The notes under the pieces are model-generated. The model worked only from the letters and a program-made list of their open reading frames with translations, was not told the DNA's origin and made no database searches. Shown piece by piece: positions 19,045 to 27,096 of a stretch of 64,000 bases of DNA (positions are counted from its first letter, which is position 1; each line of letters begins with the position of its first letter). Made by a program: the position numbers and the translations under genes. Origin of the DNA: Phycisphaerae bacterium (GTDB lineage: Bacteria; Planctomycetota; Phycisphaerae; Sedimentisphaerales; SM23-30); contig JAEIOG010000002.1 of the NCBI GenBank assembly GCA_016342495.1, positions 1 to 64,000 of the forward strand, in the 5' to 3' direction.

Positions 19045-19824
19045 ATGAAACGAAGAGATTTTTTAACCGCCACGGCCATAACAACAGCCATTTCTATCAC
19101 TAGCCAATCCCACGCTGCCGATAAGGCACCCGACACCAAACAATATCTGGAATTGCGACAATATGAATTTTCTTCCCGCCAAAAGCAAAACGCCTTTGAA
19201 AATTTCCTCGCCAAAGCCGCCATCCCGGCATTAAACCGCCAGTCAATCAAGCCCATAGGCGTTTTCAAAGCCGCTGACGACCAGAGTACCGACCTGTGGC
19301 TACTCATCCCGCACAATACCGCCGAATCCGCAATTGCTTCCAATTCCAAAATGCTCGCCGACCCACTTTTCAAACAAGCTGGCAGCGACATCATCACTTG
19401 CCCCAAGACCGATCTGGCCTACAAACGTTTTACCAGCTCGCTGCTGTTGGCTTTTGATAAATGCCCCAAAGCGGAAGTGCCATCTCGGAAAAGCTCCAGA
19501 ATATTCCAATTACGCATATATGAAAGCCATAACACAACGATGGCTAAACGAAAAATCGAAATGTTCAACACCGGTGGCGAAATCGACCTGTTCAGAAGTA
19601 CCGGACTAAACCCCGTATTTTTCGGCGAATCCATTGTTGGCTCTAAAATGCCAAATCTTACCTATATGGTTGGCTTTGACGACACCGAAGCCCAAACCAA
19701 AGCATGGGCTACTTTCCAAAAACACCCTAAATGGACAAAACTCAAATCCGACCCCTATTACAAAGACACCGTCTCCAATATCACCAACATTGTCCTGCGA
19801 CCCAGCGACTCATCCCAAATATAG
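19045..19824 (+). CDS. Secreted NIPSNAP-family protein
   Basis: 259 residues. The N terminus MKRRDFLTATAITTAIS is a twin-arginine-type signal ending near SHA-AD. Two ferredoxin-like NIPSNAP domains follow: YLELRQYEFSSRQKQNAFENF (about residues 32-120) and IFQLRIYESHNTTMAKRK (about 150-258). The function of the family is unknown. In Planctomycetota and Bacteroidota such Tat-exported copies are common near sugar-metabolism genes, which fits the SMP-30 gene upstream. AAAGGAG precedes the ATG. A bidirectional terminator ends the unit. Confidence 0.9.
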   Translation: MKRRDFLTATAITTAISITSQSHAADKAPDTKQYLELRQYEFSSRQKQNAFENFLAKAAIPALNRQSIKPIGVFKAADDQSTDLWLLIPHNTAESAIASNSKMLADPLFKQAGSDIITCPKTDLAYKRFTSSLLLAFDKCPKAEVPSRKSSRIFQLRIYESHNTTMAKRKIEMFNTGGEIDLFRSTGLNPVFFGESIVGSKMPNLTYMVGFDDTEAQTKAWATFQKHPKWTKLKSDPYYKDTVSNITNIVLRPSDSSQI

Positions 19825-19843
19825 CCAACCACCTTTAAAAAAC

Positions 19844-19877
19844 AAAAAGCCTCCTTATTATAATAGGGAGGCTTTTT
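19844..19877. terminator. Bidirectional terminator
   Basis: AAAAAGCCTCC (19844-19854) pairs perfectly with GGAGGCTTTTT (19867-19877). It serves the rightward NIPSNAP gene and the leftward membrane-protein gene that ends at 19,913. Confidence 0.9.
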
Positions 19878-19912
19878 TTCCTGAAAAATCAAATTATTTC
19901 TTCAGCAAATCT

Positions 19913-20155
19913 CTATTCGTATGTGGCTTCTTCGGTGTCGATTTTTCGGGAAATTAGATACACGATGATTATAGCGATAGAATTCACTGCCAAAGCAATC
20001 TTTGGATGATAAGGCAGTGCCACTTCACTATTAATCAATTTCACCAATGGCAACGAAACCACATAAGATATCGCAACCATACTGATCATGGCAAAAAAGC
20101 CATAGATCACGTTCAACAAATTAATGATGAACATCGTCAGAGTTCTACTAGCCAT
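19913..20155 (-). CDS. Small two-helix membrane protein
   Basis: 80 residues from ATG 20,155, chosen because GGAAGGA lies 7 bases upstream; the open frame extends to 20,212 without a site. Two membrane segments (LLNVIYGFFAMISMVAISYVV and IALAVNSIAIIIVYLIS) joined by a short loop, with an acidic tail. Not recognised. Confidence 0.6.
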   Translation of the reverse strand: MASRTLTMFIINLLNVIYGFFAMISMVAISYVVSLPLVKLINSEVALPYHPKIALAVNSIAIIIVYLISRKIDTEEATYE

Positions 20156-20517
20156 AACTTTATCCTTCCCATTCCATATATTATCTCCTGCCCGCATGTG
20201 TGTTTCTCCCACTCCACGGGCAGCTCATAACTAGAACGTCAACTAACTTAAAAAAATATTTTATCTACAAGCTATCACTTACTTAGTGACAATCTCTATA
20301 TATAAATTCCCTAAAACAAGGAAAATTTGCTAAAAAAATAAAATTTTTCTTCAATTTATAAAAAATAGTAATGATAAATCATACAAATAACACACAGCTT
20401 ACCCAACCTAACACTCTGAAGTTAAAAAAGTTAGAGCCCATATCAACAAAAGAACAATCAAATTGCTTTTACAATCAAAAATTTAACTCGCATCTAACAG
20501 CAACGCCGGCCAATCAC
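20156..20517. other. Gene-free AT-rich stretch
   Basis: 362 bp, strongly AT-rich. I see only an imperfect TCACTnnnnnAGTGA dyad near 20,274. No ORF and no dispersed repeat. Confidence 0.5.
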
Positions 20518-21168
20518 TCACATACCAAGTGGTAGCTCCTCACCCATCTTTTTCATTATCTTACCCATCAGCTTTTCTTCACTTGGGCTAAGTGCATATC
20601 CGGTAATACCACCTGCTACGCCACCTATAACTGCACCAGTACCAGCTTCACCACTGTCTTTACCGACTACAGCACCGGCGACCGCACCAACACCAACACC
20701 AATAGCAGTATTCAATGCCCGGTTGCTCTTGCCTTCGCCAGTTCCCATCCACAATGTCAAGCCAGTCTGGGCATCAACAATTTTTACGGTTATTATCACC
20801 GTATCCTTAAATTTCGGAATATCTACCAGTACGATTGCTGGCACATTTAATATTTCACCCGCTTTGGCTATACTTTCTCTACTGGTAACATCGCTGGCCT
20901 GAAACTGTTGTTCTTTCAATATCGCCTGTACCTTTTCCCGTTCAATTACCCGATAACCCTTACGCATCAATTCCATCTGGAACTTATTTGCTATTAGATT
21001 TTTATCATTACTACGATTATACGCACCGCCCACAACATCTACTATTGCTATCTGATTGTACTTCACCGGGCTGAAATGCGGACTGCTTACAACATCAACC
21101 GTAGGACCGCAGCCCGAAATAACCACGCACATCACCAACATTACCATCACTATAATCATCTTTTTCAT
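20518..21168 (-). CDS. CsgG/TolB-like lipoprotein with glycine zipper
   Basis: 216 residues. Lipoprotein signal MLVMCVVISGC, Cys about residue 20. Residues 35-145 follow the CsgG/curli-assembly fold: YNQIAIVDVVGG, FQMELMRKGYRVIEREKVQAILKEQQ, AGEILNVPAIVLVDI, VKIVDAQTGLTLWMGTGEG. Then comes a Gly/Ala zipper (GVGVGAVAGAVVGKDSG..., residues about 155-190) that could insert in a membrane. It is too short to be the curli export pore and has no curli genes nearby; such proteins are common periplasmic lipoproteins in this phylum. Confidence 0.78.
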   Translation of the reverse strand: MKKMIIVMVMLVMCVVISGCGPTVDVVSSPHFSPVKYNQIAIVDVVGGAYNRSNDKNLIANKFQMELMRKGYRVIEREKVQAILKEQQFQASDVTSRESIAKAGEILNVPAIVLVDIPKFKDTVIITVKIVDAQTGLTLWMGTGEGKSNRALNTAIGVGVGAVAGAVVGKDSGEAGTGAVIGGVAGGITGYALSPSEEKLMGKIMKKMGEELPLGM

Positions 21169-21668
21169 GATTTTTCTCCTGTAGAGTTTTATCGTTTAAC
21201 TTACATCTATTAATTTAGACGTCGCTCAAGACTTTTTCTTGCATAAAAAATCGTCATTTCCACCATTATCTAACAATTCACACGAATTATCCACCTTTAT
21301 TTCCCTACCTACGATAACCAATCTATCAACTTCCAACAAACAGCACCGTGCTAACCCCTTAACTATAACCACAAGCGCCAGCGCGTGGACTATGCCCACG
21401 CTGTTTAAAATAGCTTCTCTTCCTTATCTTTAATCGTATTCCTGCGCTGGGTGCCAGTGGCCTGCCATACCTGTTCGCCGTGGCATCCGTTGGCACCCTC
21501 ACGCTAACTCATGTAGAGACAAGGCATGCCTTGTCTCCCTCTCCCCACACATCGCACCAACCCCATCCCCCCAGGGCTAACGCATGAAATTTAATTATGT
21601 CATTCCCGCGACGGGTGGCAGCCAGGTAGGATGGGTAAAACTTGTTTTGCCCATGCGGTTTAAAATTT
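21169..21668. repeat. Repeat-filled gap next to the terminase gene
   Basis: 500 bp without a gene. It contains a family E fragment (ATAACCACAAGCGCCAGCGC, near 21,366), a GGTGCCA/TTGGCACC imperfect palindrome (about 21,450-21,498), palindrome B copy 2 (21,516-21,537) and family A copy 3 (21,625-21,665, with a longer stem AAAACTTGTTTTGCCCAT). Confidence 0.7.
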
Positions 21669-22856
21669 TCATGAGCAAAAGCGAATACGGATTTTCTGTT
21701 GGTTTTTGCTGACGGCCGTTTGAAATTCTGCTGGCGATGGAATGTGTTCGAGTCGCTGGTTGATTGCGCCGGGTGCCCGCACCCGGTATGGCCAACGCTC
21801 ACGCATCACCCGGACATGTTCGCTTATCGTCGCTCGCCGCCGAACATATTTATCCACCACAAAAACCATCCCGTCACTATCAACCTGAATCAGCAAACAA
21901 GCAAACGGATTACTAAAACCAAAATCAATCGCCCGATACGTCTCAAGCCCTTCCCGATATGCCACATCACCAACATTTATATCCGCGTCAAACTCCGCGA
22001 AAACCAAATCTTGAACAGAAGGCCTCTTACATAACATCTCGCTTTGCCACCCCGCTTTGCTGGCCCGACGCTTTTGTGCTATCGCATCGTCAATTTTATA
22101 ATGACCACCCGCCTGCTTTGCCCGCCCCCTGCAATCTGCCAACAATGCACACCGACTGCAACTCCGACCCACACATTTTTCAATCACATCAAACAAACAC
22201 CATTTAAAAATCTCCGCATCACCCTGCTGAGCATTTTTGATAATCTTACTCATCAAACCCGTTGGCCTGTGCATCGTCGACAACACTTCCAGCCTTGCCG
22301 ATATATTATTTTTCGATTGTGTCACAAACTGCGCCGCCTGCCACACATCCTCGTCAAACATCTCCACCTCATCACAACGCAAACGCTGAACATGATGGCC
22401 CCGCACGCTCGATTGCGATTGCGTCAAAGCCTGAACCGATGACCCATTGACAAAGCGACAAATGTTTTGCGTTATCTTGCCATCAACCATTTCTTCATAG
22501 CCACCCATTAGCCCCTGCTGCACATATTCATACATTCGCTGCGACTGCTGTTGGCTGCCGCCCAATATCCGCACCTGACACCTCGGTAAAAAAACACATT
22601 CCAAAAGCGAAGCCGCCGCCGCCAACTGCGTCTTACCGCCACCCCGACAGGACCACACTACAATATCTTTATTGTCATTATTCAAAAGCGAATAACTCAA
22701 ATAATCCAAAGGGGTATTATGTTCCTTGCAAACCGAATTCACCGATAGCTTCAAACCCAAAAATGCCTCCGCATAAGCCGCCACCTGCTCACGACTACTA
22801 GGCCGACATCTCCGCAACCGCTCATACAACTTAACCTGACTACCTTCATCAAACAT
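21669..22856 (-). CDS. Phage-type terminase large subunit, C-terminally decayed
   Basis: About 395 residues from ATG 22,856 (GGGAG 7 bases upstream). The open frame continues to 22,907, but its first codons come from a family A repeat. The packaging ATPase is complete: Walker A VVWSCRGGGKTQLAAAA, Walker B VQRLRCDEVEMFDED, coupling segment LEVLSTMHRPTG, a Cys-rich insert (CVGRSCSRCALLADC), and the start of the RNase H-like nuclease (YRAIDFGFSNPFACLLIQVD). Beyond about residue 350 the frame runs into palindromic repeat DNA (CCGGGTG/CACCCGG near 21,779-21,796) and stops, so the remaining nuclease acids are missing. Probably non-functional as a nuclease, or a domesticated motor. No portal or capsid genes are nearby. 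Confidence 0.8.
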   Translation of the reverse strand: MFDEGSQVKLYERLRRCRPSSREQVAAYAEAFLGLKLSVNSVCKEHNTPLDYLSYSLLNNDNKDIVVWSCRGGGKTQLAAAASLLECVFLPRCQVRILGGSQQQSQRMYEYVQQGLMGGYEEMVDGKITQNICRFVNGSSVQALTQSQSSVRGHHVQRLRCDEVEMFDEDVWQAAQFVTQSKNNISARLEVLSTMHRPTGLMSKIIKNAQQGDAEIFKWCLFDVIEKCVGRSCSRCALLADCRGRAKQAGGHYKIDDAIAQKRRASKAGWQSEMLCKRPSVQDLVFAEFDADINVGDVAYREGLETYRAIDFGFSNPFACLLIQVDSDGMVFVVDKYVRRRATISEHVRVMRERWPYRVRAPGAINQRLEHIPSPAEFQTAVSKNQQKIRIRFCS

Positions 22857-23089
22857 ATCAATTCTCCCAATAATAAAATCATTCCAGGTAGGATGGGCTC
22901 TGCCCATGCCGTTTCAAACACCATGACCACAACCAACACCACAACCCAGCCCGCCTACTAACACCCACCAATCACCCACAGCATATCAAACCATCGCAAA
23001 CACCACCTATAACCACAAGCGCCAGCGTGTGGACGTCAAACCCATGAACAAAGCGAATACCACAACCAACCCGTCACCTAACACCAACC
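22857..23089. repeat. Repeats A and E upstream of the terminase gene
   Basis: Family A copy 4 at 22,887-22,918 (GGTAGGATGGGCTCTGCCCA). Then two family E stretches in leftward sense: 22,930-23,003 and 23,008-23,089. The second includes CCACAAGCGCCAGCG, GGACGTCAAACCCATGAACA and AAGCGAATACCACAACCAAC. The MITE at 23,090 is inserted in the second. Confidence 0.75.
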
Positions 23090-23279
23090 GTAACATTTTA
23101 GCGATCTGGAGCAAAACAGCACGAAGCGGTATCGCCGTGCTAAGGCACTATGCTACATTACATGATGATTAAAGTGATTTTAGCATTAAAACACAATTTG
23201 CGTTTTTTAGCTGGGCGCTGCCGCTACCAGCTGTTTGTTGGTCAATTGTCGCCTTTGCTACATGTCGCTAAAATATTAC
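23090..23279 (-). mobile_element. MITE copy 2 (190 bp), nested in a family E repeat
   Basis: Starts GTAACATTTTAGCGA, ends TCGCTAAAATATTAC, with a perfect 8-bp target duplication CACCAACC (23,082-23,089 and 23,280-23,287). As reverse complement it differs from copy 3 (30,938) by only about three bases over 190, so both moved recently. Without the element the flanks rejoin as CTAACACCAACCAAT, matching uninterrupted family E copies. Confidence 0.95.
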
Positions 23280-23287
23280 CACCAACC

Positions 23288-23400
23288 AATACAATTTCCA
23301 GCCCGAAGGGCTAACACACCACAGCCCAGGGCAACGCCCTGGGTATACACCCCCAAAAAAATCCACGCCCTGAAAGGGCAACATAAAACATATTCATTCC
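23288..23400. repeat. GCCCGAAGGGC/CAGCCCAGGGC repeat (family F), copy 1
   Basis: GCCCGAAGGGCTAACAC, then CACAGCCCAGGGCAACGCCCTGGGTA in two pieces: two adjacent small hairpins. A third, GCCCTGAAAGGGC, follows. Related to copies at 23,970 and 24,930. Confidence 0.7.
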
Positions 23401-23455
23401 TCACTTTGAAAACAAACCCTACCACCCACAATCACATACCATTACCAAACAATCA

Positions 23456-23740
23456 TTACTGGGGGACATAAGAATTCTTAAAAGCCTCAAATTCACTACC
23501 AGCGCCATTATTACATGCAATTTTTCCAGCCATTATCATATCGGAATCATTCATTATATCACTGCAATTACCCCAATTATGAACAATTGCCCTGCAAGCC
23601 AAAATTCCCCATCTTTTACCTAATGTTTTAATGCTATCTTCAACAACAGGTATCGCATCACTTTGATAACCGTTAAGACAAATTGCTAATATACATTTAT
23701 ATCTTGCTTCTATCCAGTTAGTTTTTTTGGTATAAGCCAT
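23456..23740 (-). CDS. Small protein of unknown function, HEAT-like
   Basis: 94 residues (ATG 23,740, no clear ribosome site). Helical, with a pattern (YQSDAIPVVEDSIKTLGKRW, GILACRAIVHNWGN) reminiscent of one HEAT repeat pair. It may be a fragment of a larger HEAT protein or a small stand-alone one. A GTTAAC palindrome lies immediately upstream, as for the gene at 13,311. Not recognised. Confidence 0.4.
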   Translation of the reverse strand: MAYTKKTNWIEARYKCILAICLNGYQSDAIPVVEDSIKTLGKRWGILACRAIVHNWGNCSDIMNDSDMIMAGKIACNNGAGSEFEAFKNSYVPQ

Positions 23741-23750
23741 TTTGTAATAT

Positions 23751-24110
23751 TCGGCGAGTGACAGCGGTTAACTCGTTAACCGATGGAAAACTCATCCAAA
23801 CCACAATAACCTAATCTATGCAATATGTAGGACATGCATCCTGCTTGTCCATATTTCAACCATGAACAAAGCGAACACTCTCCCCACTCATTGCAAGCAA
23901 GCCTTATTATTCCATACTAAATATTACACAAACAAATCAAAAAAAAATTCCCCACAACCACTAATCCACCCTACGGCCCGAAGGGCCAACACAACTCAGC
24001 CCAGGGCAAAATGAACAAAGTGAATGTCGCCCTGGGTAAACCTCCCCTCTCTTAAATTTAAAAAACCATGAGCGAAGCGAATCCCGAGGACCCAGTCTCA
24101 ACCGCAAATA
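23751..24110. repeat. Repeat cluster: GTTAAC palindrome copy 2 and family F copy 2
   Basis: 23,751-23,786: GTTAAC palindrome (GCGGTTAACTCGTTAACCG). 23,820-23,885: TGTAGGACATGCATCCTGCTTG and following sequence that recurs near 24,855. 23,970-24,075: GGCCCGAAGGGCC hairpin, CAGCCCAGGGC...GCCCTGGGTA hairpin with AATGAACAAAGTGAATGTC in the loop, then CTCCCCTCTCTTAAATTT and ATGAGCGAAGCGAAT. This last block is nearly identical to 24,928-25,040. No gene in the 375-bp gap. Confidence 0.75.
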
Positions 24111-24115
24111 ACACA

Positions 24116-24631
24116 TTAATCTACAAAAGCGGCTTCGCCTTCGATGAAACTATTTTCAATGTCTGGATAATCACCAAATGGATCAATGGTAAAATAATGC
24201 ATTAATTTATCTACTGCAACTTTATATCCAGAATATTTTTCATGATTCATTATTTTGCCCATAATAAATATTTTAGGCGTAACATTCATGTGTCCAGCAT
24301 CGACAGCATCAATAATCACTATTTCAGTGCCGGCATCGATAATATCAATTATTTTATACTCATCGCCACCATCTGGCCCATGCCACTGCCCCTTTCTGAA
24401 TAGTTCCATATATTCTTCTTTATCACCCACCAATCCAGCTACGAAATAATAATCACTGAACATATCTTTATATCTACCAAAAAACATAGGCGAAGTAAGC
24501 ACAAGTTTATGGCCTACATATTTCTTGAATACCAATTGCTGAGCTTCCGGGCAAGGCCGCGAAATGCTGCACGAACAAAGAACCAAAGGCAAAATAAGCA
24601 ATATAGCTAAAATCATAATATTTTTACGCAT
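24116..24631 (-). CDS. Lipoprotein of unknown function
   Basis: 171 residues. Lipoprotein signal MILAILLILPLVLCSC (lipid Cys about residue 19-21). The mature part is acidic, with beta-rich segments (YKIIDIIDAGTEIVIIDAVDAG, PKIFIMGKI). Not recognised. It sits between repeat clusters and is probably a host or cargo gene rather than phage. No strong ribosome site, but AGAGGAAG lies about 9 bases before the start. Confidence 0.6.
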   Translation of the reverse strand: MRKNIMILAILLILPLVLCSCSISRPCPEAQQLVFKKYVGHKLVLTSPMFFGRYKDMFSDYYFVAGLVGDKEEYMELFRKGQWHGPDGGDEYKIIDIIDAGTEIVIIDAVDAGHMNVTPKIFIMGKIMNHEKYSGYKVAVDKLMHYFTIDPFGDYPDIENSFIEGEAAFVD

Positions 24632-25109
24632 AATAACTTCCTCTGTAATATTTATTTTAATACGCAGTCATCTATCCGAATTATCTACTAATAAATTCAC
24701 ATCCTAATATAACAAATCCAACATAAAAAACAATCCCAAATAAAAGCGAAGCAAAATAATTTCAACAAGAGCGAAGCGATTTCCACCAAACTCAAATTGT
24801 CATCCTCGCGCAGACGAGGATCCAGCCAAACCTATCCAAAATAACAAACTCACAATAAGTATCCCAAACATCCTGCTTGTCAACATTTCAACCGTGAACA
24901 AAGCGAACACGTTACCCACTAATCCCACCCCACGGCCCGAAGGGCCAACACAACTCAGCCCAGGGCAAAATGAACAAAGTGAATGTCGCCCTGGGTAAAC
25001 CTCCCCTCTCTTAAATTTTAAAACCATGAGCGAAGCGAATACCACAACCCACCCCGCCAACTAACACCCACCAATCACTCGTAGCATATCAAACCATCGC
25101 AAACACAAA
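24632..25109. repeat. Repeat cluster: family F copy 3 and family E
   Basis: 24,855-24,910 duplicates the CATCCTGCTTGTC...CGAACAC block of 23,830-23,880. 24,928-25,020 is family F, almost identical over about 115 bp to 23,970-24,075. 25,022-25,105 is family E (ATGAGCGAAGCGAATACCAC, then CTAACACCCACCAATCAC and GCATATCAAACCATCGC). No gene; the first 150 bp are AT-rich leader of the lipoprotein gene. Confidence 0.75.
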
Positions 25110-25180
25110 TAATTTAAAACAAAGTCGCCCAGCGACACCGCCTCTTACTCGCTTACTCTCTTGCTCTCCTACTCTCTTAC
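25110..25180 (-). repeat. Duplicated 3' tail, copy after the small terminase-like gene
   Basis: In gene direction: GAGTAAGAGAG-type 8-mer repeats, then GTGTCGCTGGGCGAC (stem GTCGC/GCGAC) and TTTGTTTT. The same block follows the GNAT gene at 25,607-25,643. The hairpin plus T-rich end resembles a weak terminator. Confidence 0.7.
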
Positions 25181-25579
25181 TCACCCAAACGCCTTAGCCA
25201 ACTTCACCAATATTGGCTTCAAATCCTTGTCGGCTATACCATAATCATTATCTTCTTTCTCTTTTTCCTGATTATCATCATTGCATCTTTCAATCATATC
25301 CAAAGCCGCCCGCCGTGCAACATCGGGTTTATCCGAATTCAGCAGCCCAACCAGCGTCTCCGCCGCTATCGGGCCATACCGGGCAATCTTCACTCTTGTC
25401 TCCAATTGTGCCTTTCTACATAAGCAGGCGATTTCCCGATTGAAAGATTTGCTATTCATAACCCGCTCCAGTTGACCCGGTTTTAATTTATACTTTTCAA
25501 TAATCTGCTCCTGCGTCAATTTCCCTTCAAACAAATCAAACGCAACACTACAATGTTTACCAATCGATCTTCTTGCCAT
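25181..25579 (-). CDS. Small-terminase-like DNA-binding protein
   Basis: 132 residues from ATG 25,579 (GGGAG 8 bases upstream; a TTG at 25,594 is less likely). The N-terminal HTH-like part (LFEGKLTQEQIIEKYKLKPGQLERVMNS) looks like the DNA-recognition domain of small terminases. Then come a helical middle (ARYGPIAAETLVGLLNSDKPDVARRAALDMIERC) and an acidic, charged linker before a C-terminal helix. This shape and its place near a large terminase suggest the DNA-selection subunit of a packaging motor. The large subunit gene is 2.3 kb downstream, separated by repeats and two small genes. Confidence 0.6.
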   Translation of the reverse strand: MARRSIGKHCSVAFDLFEGKLTQEQIIEKYKLKPGQLERVMNSKSFNREIACLCRKAQLETRVKIARYGPIAAETLVGLLNSDKPDVARRAALDMIERCNDDNQEKEKEDNDYGIADKDLKPILVKLAKAFG

Positions 25580-25599
25580 AACAATATCTCCCAATCTCA

Positions 25600-25643
25600 G
25601 TAGTTGAAAACAAAGTCGCCCAGCGACACCACCTCTCGCTCTC
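25600..25643 (-). repeat. Duplicated 3' tail, copy after the GNAT gene
   Basis: Same hairpin (GTCGC/GCGAC) and GAGTAAGA 8-mers as at 25,110-25,180, starting directly at the GNAT stop codon. If it terminates transcription it would separate GNAT from the small terminase-like gene. Confidence 0.7.
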
Positions 25644-26384
25644 TTACTCTCTTACTCTCTTCTTCTTAATAAAATACACCGGCACACTACCCATCTGCTC
25701 GACAACAAATTCACATTTATCCACAAAACTATCTTGCCGCTTATTTACATACTTACTCATAAAACGTTTTATCCGATAACACACCAATTCTTTTTCACTT
25801 TCACCCAGACCATCTATAGCTTCCATCAATTTTTTCCCACTAATCAAATCTCTATCCTTAATCTCCATCTCATCAAAAGTCGCCAACAATTTTTCATGCT
25901 CAGCCGACACGCCACCATCATAGCGAATCATCCCGGCTTTTTCAAAAAATGGATTAATCCTTCCCATCACCGCCAGTGCTTCTACATATTTCGTCCCAGC
26001 CATATCCAGGGTCTCTTTTACCAGCCAACTGCCCAGCGACATCCCGCGATATTGGGGCGCTATAATCACCCGACTTATACAACGCATTTCACTATTCAAT
26101 AATTTCAATCCCGCCGACCTGTCCGAACCGCAATACCTGTTATCTGTTGCGACATTTCTCAACCGGCAATTTATCACCGGCATCGAATAAACTATCACAC
26201 CCACAACTTCCCTTTTACCGCCTAACTTATAAACTAAGGTTTTGCGCTCAGAATAAATCGCGAAAACCTTGTCAACAAACCCTGGCCTGCCATTGCGATA
26301 ATGAAAATCTTTCAAAGCACCATAAGCTCCCATCCCCGCCGGCTCAATCACCAAACCATCATACAATGTACATCTTTTCACCAT
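25644..26384 (-). CDS. GNAT-family N-acetyltransferase, partner of the ABC ATPase
   Basis: 246 residues. GNAT core with the acetyl-CoA pyrophosphate loop PQYRGMSLGSWLV (about residues 112-124) after the beta-4 strand ISRVIIA, and MGRINPFFEKAGM as the C-terminal motif. The last 80 residues are a charged helical extension. The ATG lies 6 bp after the stop of the ABC ATPase gene, so the two are translationally coupled. In archaea the same pairing occurs as a single fused protein (COG2401, ABC-type ATPase fused to a predicted acetyltransferase). The substrate is unknown; in a phage context it might modify a nucleic acid or a host protein. Confidence 0.83.
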   Translation of the reverse strand: MVKRCTLYDGLVIEPAGMGAYGALKDFHYRNGRPGFVDKVFAIYSERKTLVYKLGGKREVVGVIVYSMPVINCRLRNVATDNRYCGSDRSAGLKLLNSEMRCISRVIIAPQYRGMSLGSWLVKETLDMAGTKYVEALAVMGRINPFFEKAGMIRYDGGVSAEHEKLLATFDEMEIKDRDLISGKKLMEAIDGLGESEKELVCYRIKRFMSKYVNKRQDSFVDKCEFVVEQMGSVPVYFIKKKRVRE

Positions 26385-26390
26385 GACTTC

Positions 26391-27062
26391 TCACTTCCCC
26401 GGATAATACACATCGCAATGACTGCCCAAATGTTTTATCATCACCACATCCGGCGCCAGGTCTTCCAGCATATCATCATGGCTGGTAGCTACCACAAATG
26501 TCGTTCCAAACCGGTTGGCAAACTTTCGCACATTATGAGCCACCACCGCCGCAGTCACCCGATCCAGCGTTGAGCAAAACTCATCGATAAAAATCACATC
26601 CGGATTAATCGACAATGCCAGTGCCAACTTAAACCGATAGCGTTGACCATCACTTAAATGCTCAGAATTTCTCAGCACCGCAAAGGCATCACTTAATCCA
26701 GCCATACTGAGCCAACTCATAACATCACTCAAATGGTCATCAATAAAACAATCAACCAATGGCCTGCCGGTTGGCACTTCTAATTCTCCAAGATTAAGAA
26801 TCTCTTTAAAACCGACACCCTTCTTTTTGGCATTAGCCTGCATCTGCTCATACAACATCTTAAATATCTGCGATTTACCGGCCCCGCTGCCACCGGTAAT
26901 ATAAACCACCTGACCAGATTCGATTTTGACTTTGCAATTATCAACAACAATCATCTCCCGACCAGGTCGGTTGCCCAGACCAAACATCGACGAAACCGCC
27001 GCGACATTTGGCGATAATTTTACTTTGGTATCAAACTTCTTCGTTAAAACATAACTTGTCAT
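26391..27062 (-). CDS. Soluble ABC-type ATPase (COG2401-like)
   Basis: 223 residues from ATG 27,062 (GGAG 9 bases upstream; the open frame to 27,149 overlaps the preceding gene by about 50 bp). All ABC motifs are present: Walker A GGSGAGKS (about residues 60-67), signature LSDGQRYRFKLALAL (variant of LSGGQ), Walker B DVIFIDEF with catalytic Glu, D-loop STLD and switch His in VVATSHDD. No membrane domain is encoded nearby, so it is not a transporter. With the coupled acetyltransferase it matches the two halves of COG2401. It was expressed from the leftward promoter of the phage-like region. Confidence 0.87.
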   Translation of the reverse strand: MTSYVLTKKFDTKVKLSPNVAAVSSMFGLGNRPGREMIVVDNCKVKIESGQVVYITGGSGAGKSQIFKMLYEQMQANAKKKGVGFKEILNLGELEVPTGRPLVDCFIDDHLSDVMSWLSMAGLSDAFAVLRNSEHLSDGQRYRFKLALALSINPDVIFIDEFCSTLDRVTAAVVAHNVRKFANRFGTTFVVATSHDDMLEDLAPDVVMIKHLGSHCDVYYPGK

Positions 27063-27096
27063 AATAATCTTCTCCAAATTGATAACTTTTACTATA

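Noticed and set aside
21699-22450. Plus-strand open frames across the terminase gene
   Set aside because: Shadows of the minus-strand terminase; Pro/His/Thr-rich composition typical of antisense reading.
24800-25060. 86-codon minus-strand frame upstream of the lipoprotein gene
   Set aside because: It is composed of family F and E repeat sequence.
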